Source: Moduliflexus sp964602655 (GTDB taxonomy: Bacteria > Moduliflexota > Moduliflexia > Moduliflexales > Moduliflexaceae). Taken from it: a stretch of 40,537 bases of DNA. The translations under genes and the position numbers were made by a program. The notes beneath the pieces were generated by a model that saw only the letters and a list, made by a program, of their open reading frames with translations, had not been told where the DNA came from and searched no databases. Below are positions 7,482-16,492 of the stretch, one piece after another. The stretch is taken from positions 1 to 40,537 of the forward strand of contig CAZRSF010000061.1 of assembly GCA_964602655.1 (NCBI GenBank), written 5' to 3'. Numbering within the stretch: position 1 is the first letter of the stretch; every line of letters starts with the position of its first letter.

Positions 7482-7734
7482 AGTATAAGGCTTTCTTAGG
7501 CCAAACCATTCTTGGTAAAAAATTTAAGCTTAATATAAGCTGTAATGGAAGAAATTGAGACTACGCAGAGACGTAACAATACAGTCATCAAGGCATTTCC
7601 GTCAACGAATTTCCTCTGAGTTAAAGCAGTTTGATCTGAGAATCCTTTGGAAATCAAACAACTCATTTGATCCATTGAATGATAAACGCCCGAAGTAAAA
7701 AAGAGACGCCCGATAGGGGCGTCTCTACGCATGT
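7482..7734. other. AT-rich intergenic region
   Basis: An AT-rich 253-base gap between two minus-strand genes. Apart from the R4 palindrome at 7702-7726 nothing gene-like is seen; the short open frames here lack ribosome binding sites and familiar motifs. Confidence 0.6.
7702..7726. repeat. Palindromic repeat, family R4
   Basis: Arms AGAGACGCCC/GGGCGTCTCT (7702-7711, 7717-7726). The same core is at 35237-35259 and, degraded, at 6985-7003. It lies 8 bases beyond the beta-mannosidase stop codon. Confidence 0.9.
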
Positions 7735-10248
7735 TTACGCCTGCCGGTAGGTATCGGTCAGACTATAGAGCCGGAGCGCCTGCTGGAATGCGGCAAGCGT
7801 CATCGGCTCGGCAGGTTGAATGCGCGCGGTCATCGGCTTGCCGGGGAACAGATGGAAGAAGCGATTCGAATACGAGGCACGCACCCCTTCTAATTCAGGC
7901 CAGACCCATAACGCCGGGCGTTTCGCGTCAATCGCGACCCAAAACGCTCCCGATTCGTCTTCCCGCACCTGCGCCGTCAATTCCGGGTCGTGCAATTCAA
8001 GATGTTTCGGACGGGTGAACGTGACCAGATTCCGCGATACGATGTCGCCCTTCACCATCAGTTCAAGCCAGACAAGCAGCTTTCGGCTGCCGTATTCCTT
8101 CAGATGATCCTTGAATTGCAGCAAGCAGACCTTCGTATCCGCGCCCGGCGCAAACCGGCTGCAATCCAGCGTGTTCTCGGCCAGGATCTTGCCGTCGGCA
8201 TCCGACAGCGTCCAGCGCACCTGCCCCGACGTTTCTTCTAACAAATCGCTGGTGACATGCACTTCCACCGTGCCGTGCTGCGGGTCTTCGAGCGCGGAAA
8301 TCAGCAGCGGCGCAAAAAAGTCCCGCGCCATGTAATGCAACGCTTTCCAGTTGCCGTAGGAATCAATCGAAGACCAGCTTGCGACCGGCCAGCAGTCGTT
8401 GAGCTGCCAGTAGAGCGTCCCCATGCCGCGCGGCATGGAACGCCGCCAATGTTCCACCGCGTATTTCATGCCGATCCCCTGGAGCGCTTGCGAGAGCCAG
8501 AGCAGCATGTCGAAACTCGTGGGAAGTCGGAACCATGACAGCATGTATTGAATGATCGCGTCGTTGCCGATGCCGCTGCGCTGATGCCATTCCATCATGT
8601 AACTGGTGATGTTGCGCTCTTCGGGCAGCGTGTAGGAGTTGACCACGCGCGGTTCGGGGAACGATTGGAAGCCGAATTCGCTGTTGAAACGGTGTTCGCA
8701 GGTGCGATACCATTCGAACGGCTGGCGTCCGTGCCAGACTTCCCACAAATGCGCGTCGCCGCAGCGCGGATTGTTCGGGTCTTTACGGTCGCCCACCGGC
8801 GAATGCGAACTCGACGGCCAATATGCCCGTTCCGGGTCATGTTTCAGGACGACGGCGGGAATATCCACATCGAACATCTGCTTGTATTCGTCCCAGGTCA
8901 TGCACCCCTCTTTCGGCTCGTCGCTCAAAAACCAGGTATGAATATGTTCGAGTTCGTTATTGCCGCACCAGAAGGCGATGCAGGGATGATGACGCAGGCG
9001 CTTGACGTTGTCGGCCAATTCCTGCCGCACGTTGTCCATAAAGGCGGCATCCGCGCCGGGATAGGCGCTGCATGCGAACATCAAATCCTGCCAGATCGTG
9101 ATGCCGTAGCGGTCGCATAATTCGTAAAACAGATCGTCTTCATAAATGCCGCCGCCCCAGACGCGCAGCATGTTCATGTTCGCCTGCGCCGCGCTGGAAA
9201 TCAGGTGTTCATAACACTCCGGCGTGATGCGCGTGACGAACGTGTCTGCCGGAATCCAGTTCGCGCCTTTGGCGAAAAACGGGACGCCGTTGACGACGAA
9301 TTGAAACGATTCGCCCCATTGGTCGGGGTGGCGATCCAGGACGAGCGTCCGCAAGCCGATGGTTTTTTTCTGGACATCCACGACGGTCTCGCCATCGAGC
9401 AGGTCAAGCGTGACATCATACAACGGTTGCGCGCCTAAGCCATTCGGCCACCAGAGTTGCGGGGCGGCAACGGTCAACGCCGCTTCGATGCCGTTATGGC
9501 GAACATCGGCGGTCGTTTCGGCGACGACATCTCCGTTGAACGTCGCGGTGATTCTTGCGCGAAGCGCGGCGGATGCGGCGGTTTCGACTGCGGCGGTGAG
9601 GCGAAGCTGCACCGCGCCTTGTTGCGAATGATCCTGAGATATCTGCATCTCGGTGATGCGTCCGGTCGAGAAGGCGATAAGCCCAATCGGTCGCCAGATG
9701 CCAGCGGTGACGCACATCGGGCCCCAATCCCAGCCGTAGTTGCATTGACTCTTGCGGATGCGGTTGCTGCCGTCGATCCGATGCTGCCCATGCAGCGGGT
9801 CAGCGCCGAGGCCGGTCAAATGCAGATACCGTTTTCGCTGTTCGGCCTGAATAAACGGAATCGTTGACGCAAAGCAGATTTCGATGCTGTTTTCGCCAGC
9901 GCGAAGGGCGGATTCGACATCGAATTCCCAAATGCGAAATTGATTGTCGGTCGCGCCGATCTTGACGCCATTGATGGTGATCGCGCTCAGAGTATCAAGC
10001 CCGTCGCAATGCAAACAGATGCGGGCTTCGTTCAGCAAGTCCGCTGAAACGTCGAATGTCCGCCGATACACCCAATCGGTTTCCCCGATCCACGTCAGTC
10101 TGGCTTCATTATCGCGATAGTACGGGTCTTCGATCTTTCCGGCAGCCAGCAGATCGGCGTGAATACAGCCGGGCACGTTTGCCGGGATTGCTGCGGTTTC
10201 TTTTGCGTTGCGAACCTCCCAGGTTCCGCATAAATCAAGATATGTCAT
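7735..10248 (-). CDS. Beta-mannosidase, glycoside hydrolase family 2
   Basis: Hydrolyses terminal beta-1,4-mannosyl residues from manno-oligosaccharides, probably in the cytoplasm since no signal peptide is present. Layout of the 837 residues: sugar-binding jelly-roll (about 1-175, GTWEVRNA...VPGCIHADLL), Ig-like domain (about 180-290), TIM barrel (about 300-600) and C-terminal beta domains. The acid/base is E432 in WCGNNELEH and the nucleophile E524 in FNSEFGFQSFP, both as in GH2 mannosidases. The ATG at 10248 is chosen: GAGGA lies 6 bases upstream, and the 26 extra in-frame codons merely translate a palindrome (10275-10309). No transporter is adjacent. Confidence 0.92.
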   Translation of the reverse strand: MTYLDLCGTWEVRNAKETAAIPANVPGCIHADLLAAGKIEDPYYRDNEARLTWIGETDWVYRRTFDVSADLLNEARICLHCDGLDTLSAITINGVKIGATDNQFRIWEFDVESALRAGENSIEICFASTIPFIQAEQRKRYLHLTGLGADPLHGQHRIDGSNRIRKSQCNYGWDWGPMCVTAGIWRPIGLIAFSTGRITEMQISQDHSQQGAVQLRLTAAVETAASAALRARITATFNGDVVAETTADVRHNGIEAALTVAAPQLWWPNGLGAQPLYDVTLDLLDGETVVDVQKKTIGLRTLVLDRHPDQWGESFQFVVNGVPFFAKGANWIPADTFVTRITPECYEHLISSAAQANMNMLRVWGGGIYEDDLFYELCDRYGITIWQDLMFACSAYPGADAAFMDNVRQELADNVKRLRHHPCIAFWCGNNELEHIHTWFLSDEPKEGCMTWDEYKQMFDVDIPAVVLKHDPERAYWPSSSHSPVGDRKDPNNPRCGDAHLWEVWHGRQPFEWYRTCEHRFNSEFGFQSFPEPRVVNSYTLPEERNITSYMMEWHQRSGIGNDAIIQYMLSWFRLPTSFDMLLWLSQALQGIGMKYAVEHWRRSMPRGMGTLYWQLNDCWPVASWSSIDSYGNWKALHYMARDFFAPLLISALEDPQHGTVEVHVTSDLLEETSGQVRWTLSDADGKILAENTLDCSRFAPGADTKVCLLQFKDHLKEYGSRKLLVWLELMVKGDIVSRNLVTFTRPKHLELHDPELTAQVREDESGAFWVAIDAKRPALWVWPELEGVRASYSNRFFHLFPGKPMTARIQPAEPMTLAAFQQALRLYSLTDTYRQA

Positions 10249-10274
10249 AATGTCCTCAACGAGATAATGCCGTC

Positions 10275-10309
10275 GCAGAAGCGCGAACGCGGAGCGTTCG
10301 CGCTTCTGC
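10275..10309. repeat. Perfect palindrome upstream of beta-mannosidase
   Basis: Sixteen-bp perfect arms (10275-10290, 10294-10309) with loop GGA; arm core AAGCGCGAACGC. No second copy was seen in the window. Confidence 0.92.
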
Positions 10310-10319
10310 AAAGTTAATA

Positions 10320-10436
10320 ATACCAATTGTGTTCGAAACGTTCATCAATCGTATAACGAAACTGGTGTTTCGTCACGGGCGAAACACCAGTTTCGCCCTA
10401 CGACGCGAATACGATCTTTTCGAACACAATTGGTAT
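10320..10436. repeat. Nested palindrome, family R6
   Basis: Outer perfect arms of 18 bp (10320-10337, 10419-10436; ATACCAATTGTGTTCGAA) enclose inner perfect 16-bp arms (10357-10372, 10380-10395; CGAAACTGGTGTTTCG). A related element lies about 1.1 kb away at 11513-11590. Confidence 0.92.
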
Positions 10437-10655
10437 AAGATGAATTGGGAATGAAAGAAGATGTGTGTCAGTAAGAAATGCGCGGATATGCGTCTCTGAT
10501 GTCAAGAAAATTGCATGATTTAAGTTAATAATTTTAATAAAATTAAGCTTTCAATTCTGACAGGTTTTTAAATCCTTTCAGGTCTTATCACAGATCATGG
10601 TAAGACATCATGTCACGCATTAAATTAACTGAGTTAACTAAAATTTCATACGCCT

Positions 10656-11441
10656 TTACGCGCTCAAATGCTCGTGATTTTTGATGTGTTCCTGGCAGTA
10701 GCAGGGCGTTCCGGCGCATTTAGTGCAATAACGAAAGGTGAGGTCGGGGTGTTCTTTATCTGTCGCGCCGCATGTGACGCAACGGTGAATGGCGTCATTT
10801 TTCCGGGAAAAATTTTTGGCCTGGCGTTCCATGCGCCAACGGCCTGAACGCATTCGCAGCCAGATGTCTCGATAGAAAAATACGAGGTAATTGCAGACAG
10901 ACGCCAGAATCAGCAGGCGCGTCAGCCAATCGCCAACGATCATCGTCCAACCGTAGCCGATCCATGTCAACAGCGCCAGCCATTTGATTTTTACGGGCAA
11001 AATGAAAAAAATCATCAGCTCGAAATCGGGATTCAGCGTGGCAAACGCTAAGAAGACAGAACCGGCGAGAAACGCTGGCGACGCCACGCTATACGGTTGC
11101 AAAAACGATACGGCGACCGTCGCGAGGTAGCCGATCAGCAAAAACAGATTGTAGCGAAATGCGCCCCAGTAATTTTCCAGCGACGTTCCCATCAAATAAA
11201 ACAGATAAAGGGCAAAAAACAGAAAGAGCGGCTGCAAGGTCGGCGGCGCAAATAAGAACGTCAAGACTCGCCAGACTTCGCCTTGCAGCACGAGCGCAGG
11301 CGTTAAGGCGATTCGGTCGAGTATCTGCGGATTGGCTTGCGCCATGATAAACATGATGCCCTGTCCCGCAATCAGATACAGCGTCATATTGGGAAGGCCA
11401 TACCGGCGAAATCGTTTCTCCAGTGTATCTAAAAATGCCAT
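10656..11441 (-). CDS. Rhomboid-like membrane protein with C-terminal zinc ribbon
   Basis: Polytopic inner-membrane protein of 261 residues. About six hydrophobic segments occupy residues 15-190 and have the rhomboid layout (GEVWRVLTFLFAPP after TM1). The serine-protease signature GxSG is not intact (LAGSVFLAF near 130) and no membrane histidine is seen near 170-185, so it looks like a non-proteolytic rhomboid relative. Residues about 215-261 hold CVTCG, YCTKC and CYCQEHxxxHEH, probably a zinc-binding tail. It lies between the phosphatase gene and the mannosidase. The ribosome binding site is weak. Similar proteins occur in Firmicutes as rhomboid-family proteins (recalled). Confidence 0.75.
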   Translation of the reverse strand: MAFLDTLEKRFRRYGLPNMTLYLIAGQGIMFIMAQANPQILDRIALTPALVLQGEVWRVLTFLFAPPTLQPLFLFFALYLFYLMGTSLENYWGAFRYNLFLLIGYLATVAVSFLQPYSVASPAFLAGSVFLAFATLNPDFELMIFFILPVKIKWLALLTWIGYGWTMIVGDWLTRLLILASVCNYLVFFYRDIWLRMRSGRWRMERQAKNFSRKNDAIHRCVTCGATDKEHPDLTFRYCTKCAGTPCYCQEHIKNHEHLSA

Positions 11442-11532
11442 TGTTTTGTCAAAAAATAGAACGTTGAATCAGTCCGATCAGCGTTCTATCTCTCTACTAA
11501 ATGTTCTACGAATTGTGGTCGAAACGATCATC

Positions 11533-11568
11533 AATCGTAGGGCGAAACACCAGTTTCGCCCTACGATT
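11533..11568. repeat. Palindromic repeat, family R6
   Basis: Perfect 16-bp arms (AATCGTAGGGCGAAAC and its complement) with loop ACCA. It sits within a larger imperfect dyad (about 11513-11590, ATTGTGGTCGAAA / TGTCGAACATCAAAT) that echoes the nested element at 10320-10436. It lies 14 bases beyond the phosphatase stop codon. Confidence 0.9.
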
Positions 11569-11582
11569 CGCGATGTCGAACA

Positions 11583-13268
11583 TCAAATTGGGAGGCGAAA
11601 TCCGAGTATCGTCACGTCATCCAGGCGCTCGCGCTGGCCGCGATATGCGTCGAATGCGCTGATAAACGCCTCGCGCTGGACATCGAACGGCTGGCGGCTC
11701 TGCGCCGATAACAAGGCTTCGAAACGTCGCGTCCCGAAGCGTGTTCTCGTGGTCTCGCCAATCTGGTCAAGATACCCATCTGTGGCAATATAAAAATTCG
11801 TCTCATTCTCAAATGCGATGTGATGATTGGTAAATGCGAACTGCTCTGGCGAACGTTTATAGCCGATGCTCAACCGATCCCCTTTCACGAGCTTGGTCTC
11901 GCTGCCATTGACGACAAACAACCCTAATCTTGCGCCTGCAAACACCAGTGTCCGGGAAGAAAAATCTATCGTGCAGATAGCCGCGTCCAGCCCATTATCA
12001 GAGAGTTTCGAGGCGTGATTCTGATGCAGCACCTGTTTGATCACCGCATTCAACCGTTGCAACGCCTCTGCCGGATTACAACAGCGCTCGTCGCGCACGA
12101 TGCGCGACATAGTCGAAGACGCGATCATCGTCATAAATGCGCCGGGGACGCCATGCCCGGTGCAATCCAGCACCGCCAGCACGCATCGCTCTCCAGTGAA
12201 TTCCGCAAAAAAGATGTCGCCCCCCACCACGTCGCGCGGCTGCCAGAGCAGAAAACTCTGGGGAAACCGCGCCTGAAACTCTTGCCAGTTCGGCAGTAAG
12301 GCGTGTTGAATCAATTTCGCGTATTCGATGCTTTCCATGATTTTCTGATTCGCGGTTTCGACATGGCGAAGCGATTCATGCAATTCCTGCGTGCGTTCAG
12401 CGACTTTTTGTTCCAACGTGCGGCTATATTCTTCTAACTGTTCATACGACGTTTTCAATTCGCGGCTCATCTCGACGAAACTCGAGGCCAGTACGCCGAT
12501 TTCATCCTGCGACACCATGCTCGTATTGATGGAGATGGCAAAGTTCCCTTTCGACAGGCTGCGCGCGGCATCTGTCAGATGAATCAATGGGCGGGAAAAT
12601 CGCGTGGACACGATCACGATGATGATCACCGAAACGCCGATAAATCCTAAGGAGGTCAAGGACGCTTGCAGAATCATGCGCCGGGTTTCCTGGCGGATTT
12701 GCTCTTCCGAAGCGCGGATTTCCTGTTCAAGCTGCTGTAATGTAAACACGACGCGCAACACGCCCCAGGGTTCGGTACTGAACCGAATCGGGCTGACGAT
12801 TTCAATCACGCCGCCATCGTCTTCGTCGTACTCAACGACGGTCGTTTGCGATTGCTGCGATGCGGTCAGGTCGCGCTCCGAGCTTAACACGCTCTGCATC
12901 AGTTCCGGTCGGCGGGTATGAACATACGCAATTCTTGCCGTATCCATCAAAATGATATATTTCAGTTCGTCATGAGAGGCGATCATATCTGATACTGTTT
13001 GGTGGATTCCGGAATAATTAAACGAGGCGAGTTCGTTTTCGACCTGCTGCGCTAACGTCGCGGTCGTGGCGTTGCCGCGCTCGATCAGGTTCGCCCGCAT
13101 CAGGGTGATACGCTTGCCTAATTCGTTTTCCAACACCGCTTGCTGCGAAGAAATCTGGACATACGTCAGGATGACCATCAAGCTGATAATCAGGACGGTC
13201 ATCAAGAGGATCAACTTCCACTTGATGCTCCAGCGGACGTGTAAAGGCGTTCGGAGGGATACGTTCAC
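11583..13268 (-). CDS. Membrane sensor with HAMP and SpoIIE-type PP2C phosphatase domain
   Basis: Signal-transducing serine/threonine phosphatase. In the 561-residue form: TM1 at 18-37, an extracytoplasmic sensor of about 160 residues, TM2 near 203-220, HAMP at about 222-274, a coiled coil (about 275-315) and a SpoIIE/PP2C catalytic domain (about 325-561) with RDVVGGDIFFA (D351) and LDCTGHGVPGAFM (D368), the metal-binding aspartates. The GTG at 13268 is preferred: AAGGA lies 7 bases upstream, whereas an in-frame ATG at 13301 has no site and would overlap the preceding gene. It starts 13 bases after the TonB receptor stop codon, so the two are co-transcribed. Likely targets are anti-sigma-factor antagonists; none is in the window. 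Confidence 0.88.
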   Translation of the reverse strand: MNVSLRTPLHVRWSIKWKLILLMTVLIISLMVILTYVQISSQQAVLENELGKRITLMRANLIERGNATTATLAQQVENELASFNYSGIHQTVSDMIASHDELKYIILMDTARIAYVHTRRPELMQSVLSSERDLTASQQSQTTVVEYDEDDGGVIEIVSPIRFSTEPWGVLRVVFTLQQLEQEIRASEEQIRQETRRMILQASLTSLGFIGVSVIIIVIVSTRFSRPLIHLTDAARSLSKGNFAISINTSMVSQDEIGVLASSFVEMSRELKTSYEQLEEYSRTLEQKVAERTQELHESLRHVETANQKIMESIEYAKLIQHALLPNWQEFQARFPQSFLLWQPRDVVGGDIFFAEFTGERCVLAVLDCTGHGVPGAFMTMIASSTMSRIVRDERCCNPAEALQRLNAVIKQVLHQNHASKLSDNGLDAAICTIDFSSRTLVFAGARLGLFVVNGSETKLVKGDRLSIGYKRSPEQFAFTNHHIAFENETNFYIATDGYLDQIGETTRTRFGTRRFEALLSAQSRQPFDVQREAFISAFDAYRGQRERLDDVTILGFRLPI

Positions 13269-13281
13269 GAGAATATCCTTG

Positions 13282-15450
13282 TTAAAACGTGTATCGGACA
13301 TCGAACATCAGACTTCGACCCGGCATCGGGAAATCTACTGGAAGCCCATCTTTCGGCGTCGGAACGGTATAGTCGTTATCAAAGAGATTATAGACCGACC
13401 CGCGAAGCTCTAACCCTTTCAGACGTGGAAGAATGTTCTTCGCGATCAGCGTCATATCCATCACGGTAAACCCTGAATTTTCATCTTGACGCGCGTCGCC
13501 TTTCTGCCGTTCGAAACCGTTCTGAAAATAGAGACCCGTATAAAAATTCAAATATTTCGACAGGCGGATATTCGCCATCACATTCCCCTTGTGCGTCGCG
13601 ACATTGTATGGGCGTTCGTCGGTATCGAGATTCACGGCATCCTGATAGGTATAATTCATCGCAAGGTAACGTCCTTTGCCGAAATCCACTTTTCCTTCGG
13701 CTTCGACGCCTTGTGTGCGGATGTCGCCGCCGTTTTCGAAGACATCCTGCGTTTCGTAGGTCGCGAGATCAAGGCTGTCGCGGATGTTATTATGAAACCC
13801 GGTCAGCCGCGTCGTGACGACTTCGGCAATCTCGCCGCCGACCGACAGTTCGAACGTGTCCACCACTTCCGGCTTCAAATCGGGATTCCCGACAAAGGCG
13901 GGATTATTGGTGTTATACAATTCATAGAACGACGGAGCGCGAAAGGCGCGTCCATAGAGAATTTTGACATCATACCCTTCGAGAAATTGCCACACTAATC
14001 CGGCGCGAGGATTGAAGCTGTCGCCAAAATCGCTGTAGTTATCATATCGAGCGCCGAGCGTCACGCGCAGATTTTCCCGAATATCCCACAGGTCTTCGGC
14101 GTAAAATGCGGTAAACGTGCGGTCAACGTCTTTGTTGTAATTTTGCAACGCGGTCACGTCGCTGACAGCGCCGCGCGGAATCACCACATTTTTAATCGGC
14201 GTCGCAAGATAATTCGACAACGCGCGGACATCGTATTGATTCATGTATTCGTATGTCAGCCCAATCACTGTTGTATTGACATCGGCAAACGTCAACGTGC
14301 CTTGCACTTCTCCGCCAGTGCGAGTATTTTTATTCTCCGGCGCTCCGACCAATCCATCCGGCCAGAGCTGCGGCCCATCCGGGGTGGGAAGCACGACATT
14401 ATCAGGATAGACCTGATAATAATAATCCATAAACGTATAATTATGATAGACTTTCCCGGAAAGAGCAACATGGTCGCCAATATCGCGCGAATAACTCACA
14501 TTCAGCGTATAATCGGTAGAAGGGGTTTCGCTGTCAGTATTCAAGATCGGACTGATGCCGATGCTCGGAGTATGGTCGCGATCGCAATATCGCCCCTCAA
14601 GACGCAAGCCCCCGTATCCCAATGACAGCATCAGGTCGATCTTTTCCGAACTTTCCATTGTCACGCCAGGAGCTAATGACGCATGTGTGCCGAACAGTTG
14701 ATCGATCTGTGTTTGCGCGTCCATTGCGATGTCGCCTTCATAGCTCCCATATTCGTTATAATTCGCGTTGCCTGTCACATCGAATTTTCCGAACATTTTA
14801 CCGAATTGCAGATTTGCGGTTCGCGTATCGAACGTACCGCCGCCCAGCGTCACTTGTACGCCGTCAACCTGTTCCGCGTTTTTGGTAATAATATTGACGA
14901 CAGCGGCAAACGCATTCGCCCCATACAAGGCAGAACCCGGCCCGCGAATCACTTCGACCTGTTTGATATTGTCCACCGGAACGGGCAGATAGGACGGCGC
15001 AATACTGCCCCAATAATTGGTGCTCAACGAGTGGCTGTTCAAGAGGTACAGAATATGCTGGTCACCGTCTTTCAGAATTCCGCGAATATCGAAATCCGTC
15101 CCGCCATGCCGTTCACGCTGGTAACTGAATCCCGGCACGATACGCAGAATATCGGTCAAATCGCGCGCGCCCATGCGTCGAATCTCTTTGTCGGTAATCA
15201 CGGTGATGGAAGCGGCGGATTTTCTGATGTCTTCCAAGATTTTCGAGGCGGTAATCACATACGTTTCGGCCTGAAGCCAGAGCATTTCCTCCTCAACCCG
15301 CCCTTGAAGTTCCTGCAACTCTGCAAACGGATTCTCCTGAATCGCCTCCGTATCAGACAATTCGGCGGCTCCGCTTCCCCCTGCTGTCAGCGCAAGCCAG
15401 CACAGTCCAATCAGTCCGCTATATCGCCATGCGCGAAAAAACACGTTCAT
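13282..15450 (-). CDS. TonB-dependent outer-membrane receptor
   Basis: Outer-membrane gated channel or receptor of 722 residues. Signal peptide at about 1-29 (ends GSGAAE), a short helical lead, a TonB-box-like ETYVITAS near 61-68, a plug domain (about 70-190: ITVITDKEIRRMGARDLTDILRIVPG, then RGPGSALYGANAFAAVVNIITK) and a beta barrel closing with a terminal aromatic (VRYTF). AGGAG lies 7 bases before the ATG. The substrate could be an iron chelate, cobalamin or sugar; it resembles the colicin I receptor (CirA) class. Its neighbours are two periplasmic binding proteins upstream and a membrane phosphatase directly downstream, with no ABC permease, which hints at sensing rather than plain uptake. 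Confidence 0.92.
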   Translation of the reverse strand: MNVFFRAWRYSGLIGLCWLALTAGGSGAAELSDTEAIQENPFAELQELQGRVEEEMLWLQAETYVITASKILEDIRKSAASITVITDKEIRRMGARDLTDILRIVPGFSYQRERHGGTDFDIRGILKDGDQHILYLLNSHSLSTNYWGSIAPSYLPVPVDNIKQVEVIRGPGSALYGANAFAAVVNIITKNAEQVDGVQVTLGGGTFDTRTANLQFGKMFGKFDVTGNANYNEYGSYEGDIAMDAQTQIDQLFGTHASLAPGVTMESSEKIDLMLSLGYGGLRLEGRYCDRDHTPSIGISPILNTDSETPSTDYTLNVSYSRDIGDHVALSGKVYHNYTFMDYYYQVYPDNVVLPTPDGPQLWPDGLVGAPENKNTRTGGEVQGTLTFADVNTTVIGLTYEYMNQYDVRALSNYLATPIKNVVIPRGAVSDVTALQNYNKDVDRTFTAFYAEDLWDIRENLRVTLGARYDNYSDFGDSFNPRAGLVWQFLEGYDVKILYGRAFRAPSFYELYNTNNPAFVGNPDLKPEVVDTFELSVGGEIAEVVTTRLTGFHNNIRDSLDLATYETQDVFENGGDIRTQGVEAEGKVDFGKGRYLAMNYTYQDAVNLDTDERPYNVATHKGNVMANIRLSKYLNFYTGLYFQNGFERQKGDARQDENSGFTVMDMTLIAKNILPRLKGLELRGSVYNLFDNDYTVPTPKDGLPVDFPMPGRSLMFDVRYTF

Positions 15451-15466
15451 TGAGACGCTCCTATAG

Positions 15467-15517
15467 CAGGAGTGTCAAAGCTTGCTTTGACGGCCAAAGC
15501 AAGCTTTGGCACTCCTG
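15467..15517. repeat. Palindromic repeat, family R2
   Basis: Arms 15467-15489 and 15495-15517 are 23 bp with one mismatch (CAGGAGTGTCAAAGC...). It lies between the binding-protein and TonB-receptor genes and ends 17 bases upstream of the receptor start codon, so it could modulate translation or partial termination. Confidence 0.95.
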
Positions 15518-15546
15518 AAAACCGCTAAAATTAATGAACCGATGTA

Positions 15547-16488
15547 TTACTCAAGAATCGTGTTGACCGAACCTAACGCACCTTCATTATAGGGAAGGTG
15601 ATATTCCATCACTTTTTTCAAATTCAAGGTAATATACGAACCCGCCGGGAATTGCACCCGTTCCGGCAGGTCTTCTTTTGCCAGGATTGACGCGGCAAGC
15701 GCCGCCGCCTGTCTGCCGATGGTCGGCGTATCTACGGAAATCGAGAGGACAGCGCCATACTGCGTAAATGCTTCGTTGTAGGAAAAAATCGGTATTTTTC
15801 GCGCATCGCAGAGGTTTAAAATCATGCGCAATTCTTTGGAATCGGACATCACCGCCGGGTCGGGAATCAACCAGAACGCATCCGCCTTTTGCTCCAATAA
15901 TGCCGTCAATGCGGCCTCAAGCGATTCATTGGTTTCAAGCTGATGCCCAAGAATCGCAATGCCGACTTCTTTCGCCTGTTCGCGGGCGGATTGAAACCAC
16001 TCGGCGGTATATTTCTGGCTGTATAACACGCCAATCGTTTCGATTTCCGGGAAAATATGGCGGAACAGCATCATTTCCATCCCGGCATGAAGCTCATTCG
16101 AAACGCCGTAGCGCCGATCTGAAATCGGCAAGCGCAGCCAATTCAGGATGGACGAAAAGACGACGGGCGTTTTGCCGACATATTTCTGCGCCATCAGATA
16201 CGATCTTGTGCCGATGCAATACACTAAATTCGGGGATTCATCATACAGCAATTCTTCAAGATCATCCACTGTCCATTTTTTTTCCGCCAAATTGACGACA
16301 GTGGTGGGCAATTCGATAGATTGCTGAAATTCTTCCTGCGGAATGCGGTATTTTTCGACCGAAGCATCAGAGTTCAACACCAAAATTTTCGGGGATGTTT
16401 CGGCATACGCAGCGTTTACGCGCCAACAAAGCGCCTCGATACAACAATAGAGGAGAATTCTATAGAAAACATGTCGTCTTTTCAACAT
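15547..16488 (-). CDS. ABC_sub_bind-family periplasmic protein (TrpX/DUF534-like)
   Basis: Periplasmic binding protein of 313 residues. The signal peptide covers about residues 1-30. The mature part reads as the ABC_sub_bind fold: NLVYCIGTRSYLMAQKYVGKTPVVFSSILNW, then ETIGVLYSQKYTAEWFQSAREQAKEVG, LLEQKADAFWLIPDP and IPIFSYNEAFTQYGAVLSISVD. In this family the ligand is often an amino acid such as tryptophan, or unknown. The ribosome binding site GGAGAAG overlaps the end of the upstream gene, whose stop is 4 bases away, so the two are translationally linked. No permease or ATPase is near. Together with the PhnD-like neighbour it precedes a TonB receptor. Confidence 0.82.
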   Translation of the reverse strand: MLKRRHVFYRILLYCCIEALCWRVNAAYAETSPKILVLNSDASVEKYRIPQEEFQQSIELPTTVVNLAEKKWTVDDLEELLYDESPNLVYCIGTRSYLMAQKYVGKTPVVFSSILNWLRLPISDRRYGVSNELHAGMEMMLFRHIFPEIETIGVLYSQKYTAEWFQSAREQAKEVGIAILGHQLETNESLEAALTALLEQKADAFWLIPDPAVMSDSKELRMILNLCDARKIPIFSYNEAFTQYGAVLSISVDTPTIGRQAAALAASILAKEDLPERVQFPAGSYITLNLKKVMEYHLPYNEGALGSVNTILE

Positions 16489-16492
16489 TGCA

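Larger units (their letters stand above)
10249..10655. other. Intergenic region upstream of the beta-mannosidase
   Basis: The 407 bases carry two unrelated palindromes (10275-10309 and 10320-10436), then about 220 AT-rich bases with a degenerate R1-like piece near 10558-10588 (CTGACAGGTTTTTAAATCCTTTCAGGTC). The mannosidase promoter should lie here on the minus strand. No gene is seen. Confidence 0.7.

Noticed and set aside
8548..9120. Long plus-strand frame of 190 codons inside the beta-mannosidase gene
   Set aside because: Antisense shadow of a well-supported GH2 gene with its catalytic residues intact; the composition is typical of GC-biased mirror frames.
10249..10326. Longer start for the beta-mannosidase
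   Set aside because: The extra residues derive from the 16-bp-arm palindrome at 10275-10309; ATG 10248 has GAGGA at good spacing.
14683..15453. Plus-strand frame of 256 codons opposite the TonB receptor
   Set aside because: Antisense shadow; low-complexity, no motif, and the receptor reading is secure.
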